DNA of 64,000 bases from Oscillospiraceae bacterium. GTDB lineage: Bacteria; Bacillota; Clostridia; Saccharofermentanales; Saccharofermentanaceae. Positions 35,078 to 44,965 of the stretch are shown piece by piece. The stretch is from contig FWXP01000001.1 in assembly GCA_900176545.1 (NCBI GenBank), positions 760,807 through 824,806 of the forward strand, written 5' to 3'. A program made the position numbers and the translations under genes. Each line of letters opens with the position of its first letter. Positions within the stretch are counted from its first letter, which is position 1. Below the pieces are notes generated by a model. The model worked only from the letters and a program-made list of their open reading frames with translations, did no database searches and had not been told where the DNA came from.

Positions 35078-36063
35078 GGTGCAGGTACAGCCCCCATTAT
35101 TGCATCGATGATCATATCCTCATCGATACCGTCTGCTACAGCAGCGAAGTTCAATGTGACTCTGTGACGAAGTACGCTGTGGATCTCAGCCTTAACGTCA
35201 TCGGGTGTTACATAATCTCTTCCGTTAAGGAGAGCAACTGCCTTTGCAACTTCCATGAGGCAGATAGCACCTCTCGTTGAAGAACCGATAGTCATGTACT
35301 GAGTAAGGTTCTCGGGAAGGATTCCCTTGGGATGTCTCGTAGCATTAACGAGCTTGATGATATATCTCTTAACGGAATCGTCGATATATACCTTCTTAAC
35401 GAGATCCTGAAGATACTTAACGCTGTCGAGTCCAACTACTGCCATACCCTTGGAGAATACGTCAGCCTCTACTCTGTTAAGGATAGTAACTTCCTCATCC
35501 TCTGTTGGGTAGTCGAGCTTTTCCTTGATGGCAAAACGGTCGAGCTGTGCCTCGGAGAGTACGTATGTACCTTCCTGCTCAATGGGGTTCTGTGTAGCGA
35601 TTACCATGAAGATCTCGGGTACGGGATAGTTCTCACCGCCGATAGTCGTCTGGTGCTCCTGCATGACCTCGAGCATGGCAGACTGTGTCTTAGCCGAGGA
35701 TCTGTTGATCTCATCGAGGAGTACGAAGTTGGCATGTACGGGACCGAGCTTCGTATCGAAAGTATTTGTTGTGTAGTTGAGGATCTGTGTACCGATGATA
35801 TCGGAAGGAAGAAGGTCAGGCGTACACTGGATACGTGAGAACCTTCCGTTAACTGCCTCTGTCATTGTCTTTGCTGCTGTTGTCTTAGCAAGACCGGGAA
35901 CGGACTCGATAAGGATATGTCCGTTGATGATCATTGAGATAAGAAGTGATGTACCGAGCTGACGCTGTCCAACCATCTTCTCGTAATAGTAATCGTTGAT
36001 CTTGGTAGCGATAGCTATTGCCTGTTCGATCTCAGGTCTTGAGATCACTGTAAAGTTTTCCAT
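35074..36063 (-). CDS. MoxR-family AAA+ ATPase
   Basis: 329 residues, a chaperone-like ATPase working on VWA proteins. The Walker A region is a MoxR variant (ESVPGLAKTTAAKTM), Walker B is FVLLDEINRSSAKTQSAMLEVM, and sensor 1 is FMVIATQNPIEQEGTYVLSEAQLDRF. A C-terminal lid domain follows (GSSTRGAICLMEVAKAVALL, VTPDDVKAEIHSVLRHRV). First gene of the operon MoxR-DUF58-small TM-VWA-VWA-pilin-like. SD GGGGAG precedes the ATG. Confidence 0.95.
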   Translation of the reverse strand: MENFTVISRPEIEQAIAIATKINDYYYEKMVGQRQLGTSLLISMIINGHILIESVPGLAKTTAAKTMTEAVNGRFSRIQCTPDLLPSDIIGTQILNYTTNTFDTKLGPVHANFVLLDEINRSSAKTQSAMLEVMQEHQTTIGGENYPVPEIFMVIATQNPIEQEGTYVLSEAQLDRFAIKEKLDYPTEDEEVTILNRVEADVFSKGMAVVGLDSVKYLQDLVKKVYIDDSVKRYIIKLVNATRHPKGILPENLTQYMTIGSSTRGAICLMEVAKAVALLNGRDYVTPDDVKAEIHSVLRHRVTLNFAAVADGIDEDMIIDAIMGAVPAP

Positions 36064-36108
36064 TAAGAATTATCTCCCCTTTTCAAAAAAATTTTACTGC
36101 ATTGTAAG

Positions 36109-36138
36109 ATTTTACCACACACACACACCTGTGCTCAA
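36109..36138 (-). promoter_or_regulatory. moxR operon promoter with CA/TG dinucleotide repeat in the spacer
   Basis: TTGAGC (36138-36133), an 18-base spacer and TAAAAT (36114-36109) preceded by TGG (extended -10). Thirteen bases of the spacer are an uninterrupted G(TG)6 tract on the minus strand (36116-36128). Confidence 0.5.
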
Positions 36139-36231
36139 ACCTACAGACGTAATTATATACATACAGGTTGCACAAATTAAGGAGAATTTATTAACAAATG
36201 AGAAATAGGACAAAGATATTTAAACTAAGTG

Positions 36232-38178
36232 TTAAGCATGCTCATCCTTATGTTTCTTCTTTTCCTCGTACATAAGAGCATCTGCCTTTCGCAGGAAACG
36301 CTCGTACAGATCCGTAACGGACTTATCCGTATCGGGAGCCGGAATATCCATGAATACGCCGCAGCTGACGTTTACGGCAAACTCCTTACGGTCACTTTCG
36401 GTCTTCTTACCTATATATTCTCTAAATGCACTCTTATATCTCTCTGCCTTGGTCTCGGAATAGTTCTTGGCAAGCACCACGAACTCGTCGCCTCCGGCTC
36501 TCATGCAGATCTCCGAGTTATTTGCAGATGCCTTCAGGGCCTCGGCTATGGTACATATTGCGTAGTCGCCCTCAGCATGACCATAGTGATCGTTCACATT
36601 CTTTAAGTCATCCATATCTATGACCATGACCGATAGCGCGCTTCCGTTCTCTTTGCACTCGTTGTAGTACTCCTCGAAGAACATCTCATAACCGCGTCTG
36701 TTGTATAGACCGGTGAGCATATCCCTGTTATAGAGGTTCTCCAATCTGTTAACGGTGACGCTTAATTCCCTACGTATCCTCCAGAACTCGATCATGGAAG
36801 CCACATTTACTATCCATGACTTCATTGCCAACTGATCCAGCCACTCCGTCTCAGGCTTTACTATCATATAACCCATATAGTACTGAAGATGATGGACTGC
36901 GAATATATAGCACGGATCGTCATCCTCCAGCAGCTTTCGAGGCAGAAGGTCCTTCTTACGGAAAGTCTGGAGAGGAACGTTATCCTCGCCGTCAAAGCCT
37001 GCCACTACAGTCATCTCACAATCGGACGCGGAATAATCCCTGCCTACTCTGAACTGCTTGTCCCATTCGGGAACGAGACAGAGATACATGGCCTTGAATC
37101 CGGTATCGACGGATGCGTTCCTGGCGATCTCCCTGAAGCATTCGTCTATCGACCTGGAGTTTGATGTACTCAGGATCATGTTCGTAGTCGACTGGGCAAG
37201 ATAGACTATCTTTGAATTCTTCGTAAGATAGACATTCCTTATATCTTCGATGCTGTTTGAACCGAGCGAGGCACAGCCGCAGGACTGATTGAGCTGGATA
37301 TCTCCGATGATCTTTACGTCCTCATCGAACTTCTTGCCGGCGAAAATATCCAGCAGCGTCAATATGCTCTGGTATCCCATCTTGAAGAAAGGCTGCTTGG
37401 ATGTAGTTATCGAGGGAAAGCCCTGGCTTGCGGCATCTACTCCGTCAAATCCCGTAAGGAGCACATCTCCCGGTATCTCTATACCGCGCCTCCTGCATGC
37501 AGCAGCTACACCGATAGCCATGAAATCATTGGCACATACTATGGCATCAGGAAGTCGCCTGTCAGTACCTTCATAAGCTTTAAGTATCGCATCCAGTGCA
37601 TCTTCACCGCAGTCTCTCCAGAGATTGCCGTAGTAGATCTTATCGGGATCGAAGGTCAGACCGTTTTCTTCCATGGCCTTTCTCATCGCACCGATCCTCG
37701 CAGGAGTAAAATACTTATCAGGTTTACCTGCAACTTGGAAAAGCTCCCTGCATCCGTGTTCCTTTATGAGATGATCTACGAGCATTCCGAAGGAGGCATT
37801 ATCATCGCCGAGAACATTAAGATAGCCGTCGAGCTTACCGCCCACGTTGATGACCGGAATGCTAAGGCCCTCCAGTATCTCGTTTATCTTCTCCTTGACA
37901 TAAGGCGAATAGGACGAATCTATCCTTATGACAGCATCGAAGTCCGTAAGATCAGGAACATCGAAGCAGACCGTATCGCCTTCGTCATACTTGGTATACT
38001 GGTTATACACCCTGCTGCTGAAGTTATCGCTGAAACTGCAGAAATAGATAACCTTGCAACCGGTATCGAGAGCAGCCTTATTGATGCCCTTCTGTATCTC
38101 GCTGGTCATGCTCTCATATATATTGGATGTAAATACTGCTATCTTGAACCGCTTTTCCTTCTTGTCACACCTGCCCAT
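36232..38178 (-). CDS. Diguanylate cyclase with LacI/periplasmic-binding-type sensor domain
   Basis: 648 residues. Residues ~10-300 form a type-1 periplasmic-binding (LacI/GalR effector) domain: FKIAVFTSNIYESM, VCANDFMAIGVAAACRRRGIEIPGDVLLTGFDGVDAASQGFPSITT. There is no helix-turn-helix before it, no signal peptide and no membrane segment, so the sensor is cytosolic. A middle region (~330-480) is GAF-like. The C-terminal GGDEF domain (~490-640) has DMLTGLYNRRGYEMF and an intact active site MRAGGDEFVVL, but no RxxD inhibition site five residues before it. It should make c-di-GMP in response to a small ligand, perhaps a sugar. It starts three bases after the EAL gene. Confidence 0.9.
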   Translation of the reverse strand: MGRCDKKEKRFKIAVFTSNIYESMTSEIQKGINKAALDTGCKVIYFCSFSDNFSSRVYNQYTKYDEGDTVCFDVPDLTDFDAVIRIDSSYSPYVKEKINEILEGLSIPVINVGGKLDGYLNVLGDDNASFGMLVDHLIKEHGCRELFQVAGKPDKYFTPARIGAMRKAMEENGLTFDPDKIYYGNLWRDCGEDALDAILKAYEGTDRRLPDAIVCANDFMAIGVAAACRRRGIEIPGDVLLTGFDGVDAASQGFPSITTSKQPFFKMGYQSILTLLDIFAGKKFDEDVKIIGDIQLNQSCGCASLGSNSIEDIRNVYLTKNSKIVYLAQSTTNMILSTSNSRSIDECFREIARNASVDTGFKAMYLCLVPEWDKQFRVGRDYSASDCEMTVVAGFDGEDNVPLQTFRKKDLLPRKLLEDDDPCYIFAVHHLQYYMGYMIVKPETEWLDQLAMKSWIVNVASMIEFWRIRRELSVTVNRLENLYNRDMLTGLYNRRGYEMFFEEYYNECKENGSALSVMVIDMDDLKNVNDHYGHAEGDYAICTIAEALKASANNSEICMRAGGDEFVVLAKNYSETKAERYKSAFREYIGKKTESDRKEFAVNVSCGVFMDIPAPDTDKSVTDLYERFLRKADALMYEEKKKHKDEHA

Positions 38179-38181
38179 ATA

Positions 38182-39861
38182 TCAGCCGTTCTCCTCAAGA
38201 AGAAGTTCCTCAAAGTCGGTAACGGGCATCGGTCTGTGGTAGTAGAATCCCTGCGCTATCCTGCAGTTATACTCGCGCATGATATCCTCATGCTCTTGGG
38301 TCTCTACGCCCTCTACTACACAGGACATACCGAGTTCGTCGGCAATTAGCGCGATATGCTTCATTATGGGAAGAAGGATATCCCGGTCGTCCTTTCCCTG
38401 TACCGGAAGAAATGAACGGTCGATCTTGATGATGTTCCAAGGAATATCGCTCAAGAGCGCAAGAGAAGTGTAGCCTGCGCCGAAATCGTCAACAGACGTG
38501 TAAATACCTGCGGCTCGAAGCTTCTCTACTACCTGCTTGAGCTCACCGAAGCCCGCGTTGTCGACAGTCTCCGTAAACTCGATCTCGATATATTCTCGAG
38601 GTATCTGCCTTCTGTCGATAATGGCTGTCAGGTGATCTGTAAAGTCTACATCGATAAGATGCTTACGAGACATATTGACCGATACCCTTACGATAGGACT
38701 TCCTTCGTCCATCCAACGCCTTATATCCCTGCATACGGCATCGAGCATATAAAAATCCAGAAGACATATATCCGTACTCTGCTCGAGAACGGGGATAAAC
38801 TGCCCCGGCATTATGAGCCTGCCATCCTTTTTCCACCTGCAGAGAGCCTCAGCACCCACGGTCTTTCCCGTAGTGATATCGACCTGGGGCTGATAGTAGG
38901 GTAGAAACTCATTCTCGGCAAGAGCTGTCGGAAAGTTCCTCTGGACCATCATGGAATTCTGCTTCATCTTCATGAACTTATCGTCAGCAAATACGATACC
39001 GTCTCCTGAACCGTTCTTGGCGATGGAAGCAGCGGGCATCAGCACATCCATAAGATCATCCGGATCATCGAATCTGTAAGGTGTCGGCAGCTCGAATATT
39101 CCGACGCTTGCCCGGACCATCACTCGCTTCTGATTGCTCTTGTCATATACGATAGGAACACCCTTTAGTGTATCAAGAAGGCTTGAAAGATCCTTCCTGT
39201 CGAGCATGCCTATGAAGTTATCTCCGCCCATACGGCAGACTATTCCGCGATTTCCGACTACAGAACTCACGAGTTCAAAATGATTCCTCATGACCACGTC
39301 ACCGATAGCTCGTCCCACATCCTGGTTAACGAGACCGAAATGCTTCAGATTGTACTTGAAGGCGATCCTTCCGCCCAGGGTGCCGTCGGAATTTACAGCC
39401 TGAATATAGCGAAGGAATGTCCTGTAGTTAGGATATCCCTGTTCATCGGAGAATCCCAGTTTCTCTACGACGCCTATGAGCCTGTTGCGTGATACGAGAC
39501 CTAATATCATTCGAGCGATGAGATCAAGTTTCTTAAGATCTTCCTCAGGCAGCTCCGGTGCATCTTCGGCAGCATAGAAAGTACATATCAAGACTACGCC
39601 GGAATGCGCCACGATCCTTCGCCTTATGATCTCCTTATCACCGTGACCGTTATCATAATCGATGAGCTTCTCGCCGTAACCGTTCTGCTCATCGGTAAGC
39701 GACATATAGAATTCCGTCACTCCCTTTGCCACATTGAACATTTCCGCAAATCTTGTAAGAACACGGATAAACGCATCCCGATCAAAGTTATCGGGATCGT
39801 TCATCATATCCGTCATATCTTCCAAAAGTGAGTAATAATACAGTTCCTTACTCTTATCCAT
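38182..39861 (-). CDS. c-di-GMP phosphodiesterase (EAL) with degenerate GGDEF domain
   Basis: 559 residues, cytosolic. An N-terminal GAF-like region (~1-140) is followed by a GGDEF domain whose motif is RMGGDNF; the surrounding substrate residues are poorly kept, so it is probably regulatory. The EAL domain (~305-550) is catalytically complete: GAEALCRW, SVNMSRKHL, EIEFTET, VDDFGAGYTSL, IIKIDRSF, VVEGVET and AQGFYYHRPMP. It degrades c-di-GMP and is co-transcribed with the cyclase downstream, so both arms of the signal are made together. It starts 18 bases after the aldo/keto reductase. Confidence 0.92.
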   Translation of the reverse strand: MDKSKELYYYSLLEDMTDMMNDPDNFDRDAFIRVLTRFAEMFNVAKGVTEFYMSLTDEQNGYGEKLIDYDNGHGDKEIIRRRIVAHSGVVLICTFYAAEDAPELPEEDLKKLDLIARMILGLVSRNRLIGVVEKLGFSDEQGYPNYRTFLRYIQAVNSDGTLGGRIAFKYNLKHFGLVNQDVGRAIGDVVMRNHFELVSSVVGNRGIVCRMGGDNFIGMLDRKDLSSLLDTLKGVPIVYDKSNQKRVMVRASVGIFELPTPYRFDDPDDLMDVLMPAASIAKNGSGDGIVFADDKFMKMKQNSMMVQRNFPTALAENEFLPYYQPQVDITTGKTVGAEALCRWKKDGRLIMPGQFIPVLEQSTDICLLDFYMLDAVCRDIRRWMDEGSPIVRVSVNMSRKHLIDVDFTDHLTAIIDRRQIPREYIEIEFTETVDNAGFGELKQVVEKLRAAGIYTSVDDFGAGYTSLALLSDIPWNIIKIDRSFLPVQGKDDRDILLPIMKHIALIADELGMSCVVEGVETQEHEDIMREYNCRIAQGFYYHRPMPVTDFEELLLEENG

Positions 39862-39879
39862 ATAAGAACACCTGTGTTT

Positions 39880-40905
39880 TTATTCTACGATCTTCCTGCC
39901 TGCTATTACCTCTCTGTACTCCTCGAGATTCTTGCGAAGGAGCTTAGGCACATCCAGTTCATAAGGACACTTCTTCTTGCACATACCGCACTCAAGGCAG
40001 CGTTCGATCCTGTCCATCTCCTTGCGCCAGTATTCGCCGGAATAGATCTCCTTGGGAGTCCTTCTCATGATCTGCATCATCCTGGCACACTGATTTATCT
40101 GGATATCCACGGTACACGGCATGCAGTTACCGCAGCCTCTGCAGAAGTCACCCGCCAGTTCTTCCTTATCGGCAGCAATGACAGCTCTTATCTCATCTGT
40201 CATCTCCGGCTGATCGTCAAAGAATTCGAGCCACTCATAGAGCTCGCTCGGAGTCTGGATGCCCCATACGGGAAGAACGTTAAACTGGGCCATAAAGGCC
40301 ATACATGCCTTGGCATTGGTAAGGATTCCTCCGGCAAGACCCTTGGATGCTATAAATCCTACTCCGTTCTCTTCACACTTCTTTACAAGGGCTATATCCC
40401 TGTCCGTAGCAAGATAGGAGAACGGGAAGTTCAATGTCTCATAGAGGCCGGATTCCGCTATCTCTTCTGCGACCGTGATCTTATGAGCCGCAGCTCCTAT
40501 ATGAAGGATCTTTCCCTCCTTCTTGGCATCCATCATAGCCTCGTACATTCCGGTACAATCTCCGGGACGATAACACTGAGTCATGAAGTGGAATTGATAG
40601 ATGTCCAGGTGATCCGTGCGGAGATTACGAAGTGTCGCTTCCAGGTCGGCCTTGAACTTACCGGGAGTATCAGCCATGGTCTTCGATGCGAGTATCACCT
40701 CGTCCCTTATACCGTCGAAAGCCAGACCGATCTTGACCTCACTGTTGGAATAGGATCTTGCCGTGTCAAAGAAGGTCATTCCGCCTTCATGAGCCTTACG
40801 GAGCATCGATACCGCAGTCTCCATATCCGTTCCCTGCAGAGGAAGCGTACTGAAAGCATTCTGAGGAGTCGTGATCCCTGTCTTACCGAGAGTGATATTC
40901 TTCAT
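39880..40905 (-). CDS. Aldo/keto reductase with C-terminal 4Fe-4S domain
   Basis: 341 residues. The N-terminal TIM-barrel keeps AKR features: FFDTARSYSNSEVKIG (catalytic Asp and Tyr), ILASKTMA (Lys) and YQFHFMTQ (His region). The C-terminal ~100 residues add ferredoxin-like cysteines: CRGCGNCMPCTVDIQINQC and CLECGMCKKKCPYELDV. This iron-sulfur AKR type is common in anaerobes; substrates are mostly unknown. The ATG at 40905 is supported by GGAGG eight bases upstream; a GTG at 40914 lies inside that site. Confidence 0.9.
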   Translation of the reverse strand: MKNITLGKTGITTPQNAFSTLPLQGTDMETAVSMLRKAHEGGMTFFDTARSYSNSEVKIGLAFDGIRDEVILASKTMADTPGKFKADLEATLRNLRTDHLDIYQFHFMTQCYRPGDCTGMYEAMMDAKKEGKILHIGAAAHKITVAEEIAESGLYETLNFPFSYLATDRDIALVKKCEENGVGFIASKGLAGGILTNAKACMAFMAQFNVLPVWGIQTPSELYEWLEFFDDQPEMTDEIRAVIAADKEELAGDFCRGCGNCMPCTVDIQINQCARMMQIMRRTPKEIYSGEYWRKEMDRIERCLECGMCKKKCPYELDVPKLLRKNLEEYREVIAGRKIVE

Positions 40906-40943
40906 ATCATCCACCTCCTTCCGATCTGCTTATATATGATCGG

Positions 40944-41525
40944 TTAGTTATCCCATTTGCCGTCGCCGCTCTTCTTGATCTTAAGACCTTCACTGTAGGC
41001 CTTTGCAACGACTTCTCCTATGACTCTGTACGTCTGCATACCCGTATCGTAGATAATGGGCTTCATCTTGCCGAGGTCTACGTGACCGTCTGTGATGATC
41101 GACTCGTCGACCTGCTGTGCCACGATCTCACCGACGAGGATACCCGTGGACCTGTCCCAGCTCCTGCACTTACACTCAAGTACGAGAGGGAAACCCTCGA
41201 TGATGGGAGCATTTACATTGGGAGCCTTGCTGACGGTACATCCCGCCTTCTTTATCTTATCTACGTTATTACCGCTCTCGATACCGAAGTAATCACAGAG
41301 AGTAACGGTATCCACAGTACCGAATGCAACTGTGAACTCGCCTGTCTTCTCGATATTATCCGTTGTCTTATGTTTGCTCATGTATATGGTGATCTCACCG
41401 AAATCCGACTGGATGCCCCATGCAGCCGTCATGGCATTGGCTTTTCCGCTCTCATCGTATGTGCCGATAACAAACACTCCTTCGGGAGTGATAACGGAAT
41501 TATGTGCGTCAAATTCTTTGGTCAT
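40944..41525 (-). CDS. Flavin reductase-like FMN-binding protein
   Basis: 193 residues of the flavin reductase/flavoredoxin split-barrel family: NAMTAAWGIQSDF, IYMSKHKTTDNIEKTGEFTV, YFGIESGNNVDKIKKAG, and IEGFPLVLECK. It likely binds FMN and moves electrons, perhaps to the reductase encoded next. It has a good GGAGG. Together with AKR, EAL and GGDEF genes it forms a tightly spaced set of four (gaps 38, 18 and 3 bases). Confidence 0.85.
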   Translation of the reverse strand: MTKEFDAHNSVITPEGVFVIGTYDESGKANAMTAAWGIQSDFGEITIYMSKHKTTDNIEKTGEFTVAFGTVDTVTLCDYFGIESGNNVDKIKKAGCTVSKAPNVNAPIIEGFPLVLECKCRSWDRSTGILVGEIVAQQVDESIITDGHVDLGKMKPIIYDTGMQTYRVIGEVVAKAYSEGLKIKKSGDGKWDN

Positions 41526-41638
41526 AGGGAACCTCCATGTACGTATTATTAGTTACATTTTAACAGACGATACATCAAGTATTCTTAAGAAAAAGTAAAC
41601 AAATTATGCATTGTGAACAAAAATAACACACATACAGA

Positions 41639-41674
41639 AAGAACAGCCTCCCCGTGTCGTGGGAAACTGTTCTT
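41639..41674 (-). terminator. Terminator downstream of the GH51 gene
   Basis: A 14-pair stem on the minus strand (AAGAACAGTTTCCC / GGGAGGCTGTTCTT, two G-U pairs) with an eight-base loop, followed by TTTCTG. G-U pairs form only on the minus strand, matching the gene direction. Confidence 0.75.
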
Positions 41675-41700
41675 CCTGCAAAGTATGAATATGAAGAAGG

Positions 41701-43239
<1,539 letters not shown>

Positions 43240-43254
43240 TTACTCGATCCATAC

Positions 43255-44778
43255 TTATTCTTGCTTCGCTTCTTCGCCCCTGACGGCTCTGTCATAATCA
43301 TAACCCCTGTCAGGTGTCAAAGTCGCGGGATAGATATCGAATTTAACAACGGATTCGGGAACGAGGTCTATCTTTAACTCCATTTCTTTATCAACAACGT
43401 TCACCGAATCTGTTGTTATACCTGGTGTCGAACCTGCCTTTATGATCTCTTTCTGTTCGGAAGAGAGCGAGGAAGGTTCGCCGAGGTCGTGCCAGATCCT
43501 GAGCGGATTGGCATGATCTTCATCTACGGTCTTTATGACCTTGCAGTATCTTCCCGAGGGAAGATCAAAGGAAAAGTCCAATGTCTTTTCTTCGCCCTTG
43601 CCGTGAAGGACAAAGTTCCAGCAGATACCGTGAATGCCGCCATTGTCATCGGCAACTATAACTGAGCTGTCATCCCTATGGATACATCTCATGCCCTTGA
43701 TCTGCTTAAAGAATACGAAAGTCCAGAAAGTGGGCTTGGGGATACAGCCGTTTGCTACCAGACCGAAGCCCCCGTGGAAAGGAGCGAAAGGCACCCCGAA
43801 TTCCTCGAAGATATCTCCGAAGGTCCAGTAGGAGTAACTCTCGTTGCCGTCACCCAGTCTTGAGAGCTGCTGTGCGATATAAGCTGCATTTCGAGTAGTA
43901 TCGTGAAGAGGCGCATTCGGAATATACGCCGTATTGTATTCTGTTATATGTATAGGAAGTCCCCTATACTTCTCGTGCGAATCGATGATGTCACGAGTAG
44001 TCTTGAGGTTCGCGAAGCCGAGCTCAGGGTCGCTCAGGGGAGGGTAGCCGTATCTTCCGTCAGGTACGGGAGGCTCGGTCGTATAGTGGTGTCTCGTAAC
44101 GAAGTCTATATCAAGACCATTCTCCTCCACGTGTTCCATGAATGCGGAGATCCATACTTCGTCAGATCCGCCGCATACGGCGGGACCGCCGACCTTGAAT
44201 CTCGGATCGACTTCCTTCACTGCGGCGAAAGTAAGATCGAAGAGCTTGAAGTACTCCTGCATATCGGCGTCCTTCCAGAACACCTTGAGGTTAGGTTCAT
44301 TCCATACTTCTACGGGCCATGTGACTACTTCTTCTCTGCCGTACCTGTCTATGAGATGGTTCAGGGTCTTCTTAACGAGAGTAGTCCAGGAATCGTAAGA
44401 CTTAGGTGGAGTTACATTACCTTTCCAGAAGAATACGTGCTGATCACCGGAAGCCATCTTCTCGGGCATGAATCCCAATTCCAGAAATGGTCTTATCCCA
44501 AGATTCAGATATCCGTCCATAACAAGATCCAGATAAGTGAAATTGTATTCGATGTGAATATTGCCCTTATCGTGGAAATCCTCACGCTCTTGATATATTG
44601 CCATATCGTCGGTGAAGAGACCATGACCTCTTATGTGGGAAAAACCGATATGTTCCTGAACGAAGGCGAGCTGATCCATGTACTCTTTCTGAAGAGCAAG
44701 ACCCATTCTTCCCGTACCGACGCAAAAGTCGAGATTATTGTTGAATGGGATGTTGGACGATGTATCGATCTTGGTCAT
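43255..44778 (-). CDS. GH39 beta-xylosidase
   Basis: A 507-residue retaining glycosidase, most likely a beta-xylosidase trimming xylo-oligosaccharides in the cytosol (no signal peptide). Acid/base Glu161 is in EVWNEPNLKVFW; nucleophile Glu280 is in IHITEYNTAYIP. FSHIRGHGLFTDDMAIY and HYTTEPP are typical of GH39 xylosidases. The start at 44778 is supported by GGAGG seven bases upstream; a longer frame to 44826 has no ribosome binding site. It is transcribed away from the AraC-type regulator gene. Confidence 0.92.
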   Translation of the reverse strand: MTKIDTSSNIPFNNNLDFCVGTGRMGLALQKEYMDQLAFVQEHIGFSHIRGHGLFTDDMAIYQEREDFHDKGNIHIEYNFTYLDLVMDGYLNLGIRPFLELGFMPEKMASGDQHVFFWKGNVTPPKSYDSWTTLVKKTLNHLIDRYGREEVVTWPVEVWNEPNLKVFWKDADMQEYFKLFDLTFAAVKEVDPRFKVGGPAVCGGSDEVWISAFMEHVEENGLDIDFVTRHHYTTEPPVPDGRYGYPPLSDPELGFANLKTTRDIIDSHEKYRGLPIHITEYNTAYIPNAPLHDTTRNAAYIAQQLSRLGDGNESYSYWTFGDIFEEFGVPFAPFHGGFGLVANGCIPKPTFWTFVFFKQIKGMRCIHRDDSSVIVADDNGGIHGICWNFVLHGKGEEKTLDFSFDLPSGRYCKVIKTVDEDHANPLRIWHDLGEPSSLSSEQKEIIKAGSTPGITTDSVNVVDKEMELKIDLVPESVVKFDIYPATLTPDRGYDYDRAVRGEEAKQE

Positions 44779-44851
44779 GAACAGGCCTCCGTGCGGTCTT
44801 CTTGTCTTACAACATGAAGTTATCACTTCCCGCGCCTTCGCGACAATGAAC

Positions 44852-44905
44852 TATTATTGCCTAAAATTGATTTTTTGCAAACCGGGGGTCGCAGATTCAT
44901 AATAA
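44852..44905. promoter_or_regulatory. Divergent overlapping promoters sharing a palindromic -35 (TTTGCAAA)
   Basis: The palindrome TTTGCAAA (44874-44881) gives TTGCAA on both strands. Leftward, -10 candidates AATAAT/ATAATA lie 16-17 bases away (44858-44852). Rightward, TAATAA (44900-44905) lies 19 bases away, and a second rightward extended -10 (TGT-TATTAT) is at 44912-44917. RNA polymerase could serve only one side at a time, a natural target for the AraC-type regulator. Confidence 0.45.
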
Positions 44906-44965
44906 AGGTGTTATTATATTCATGTTGTTATCGGATCTTATATTCCCCGACATGGAGGATGAATC

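Noticed and set aside
39874..40947. A 357-codon plus-strand open frame
   Set aside because: It lies exactly opposite the aldo/keto reductase, whose cysteine and TIM-barrel motifs are unambiguous. The plus-strand product has no recognisable motif.
43903..44817. A 304-codon plus-strand open frame
   Set aside because: Antisense to GH39, which has both catalytic glutamates. No ribosome binding site or family signature.
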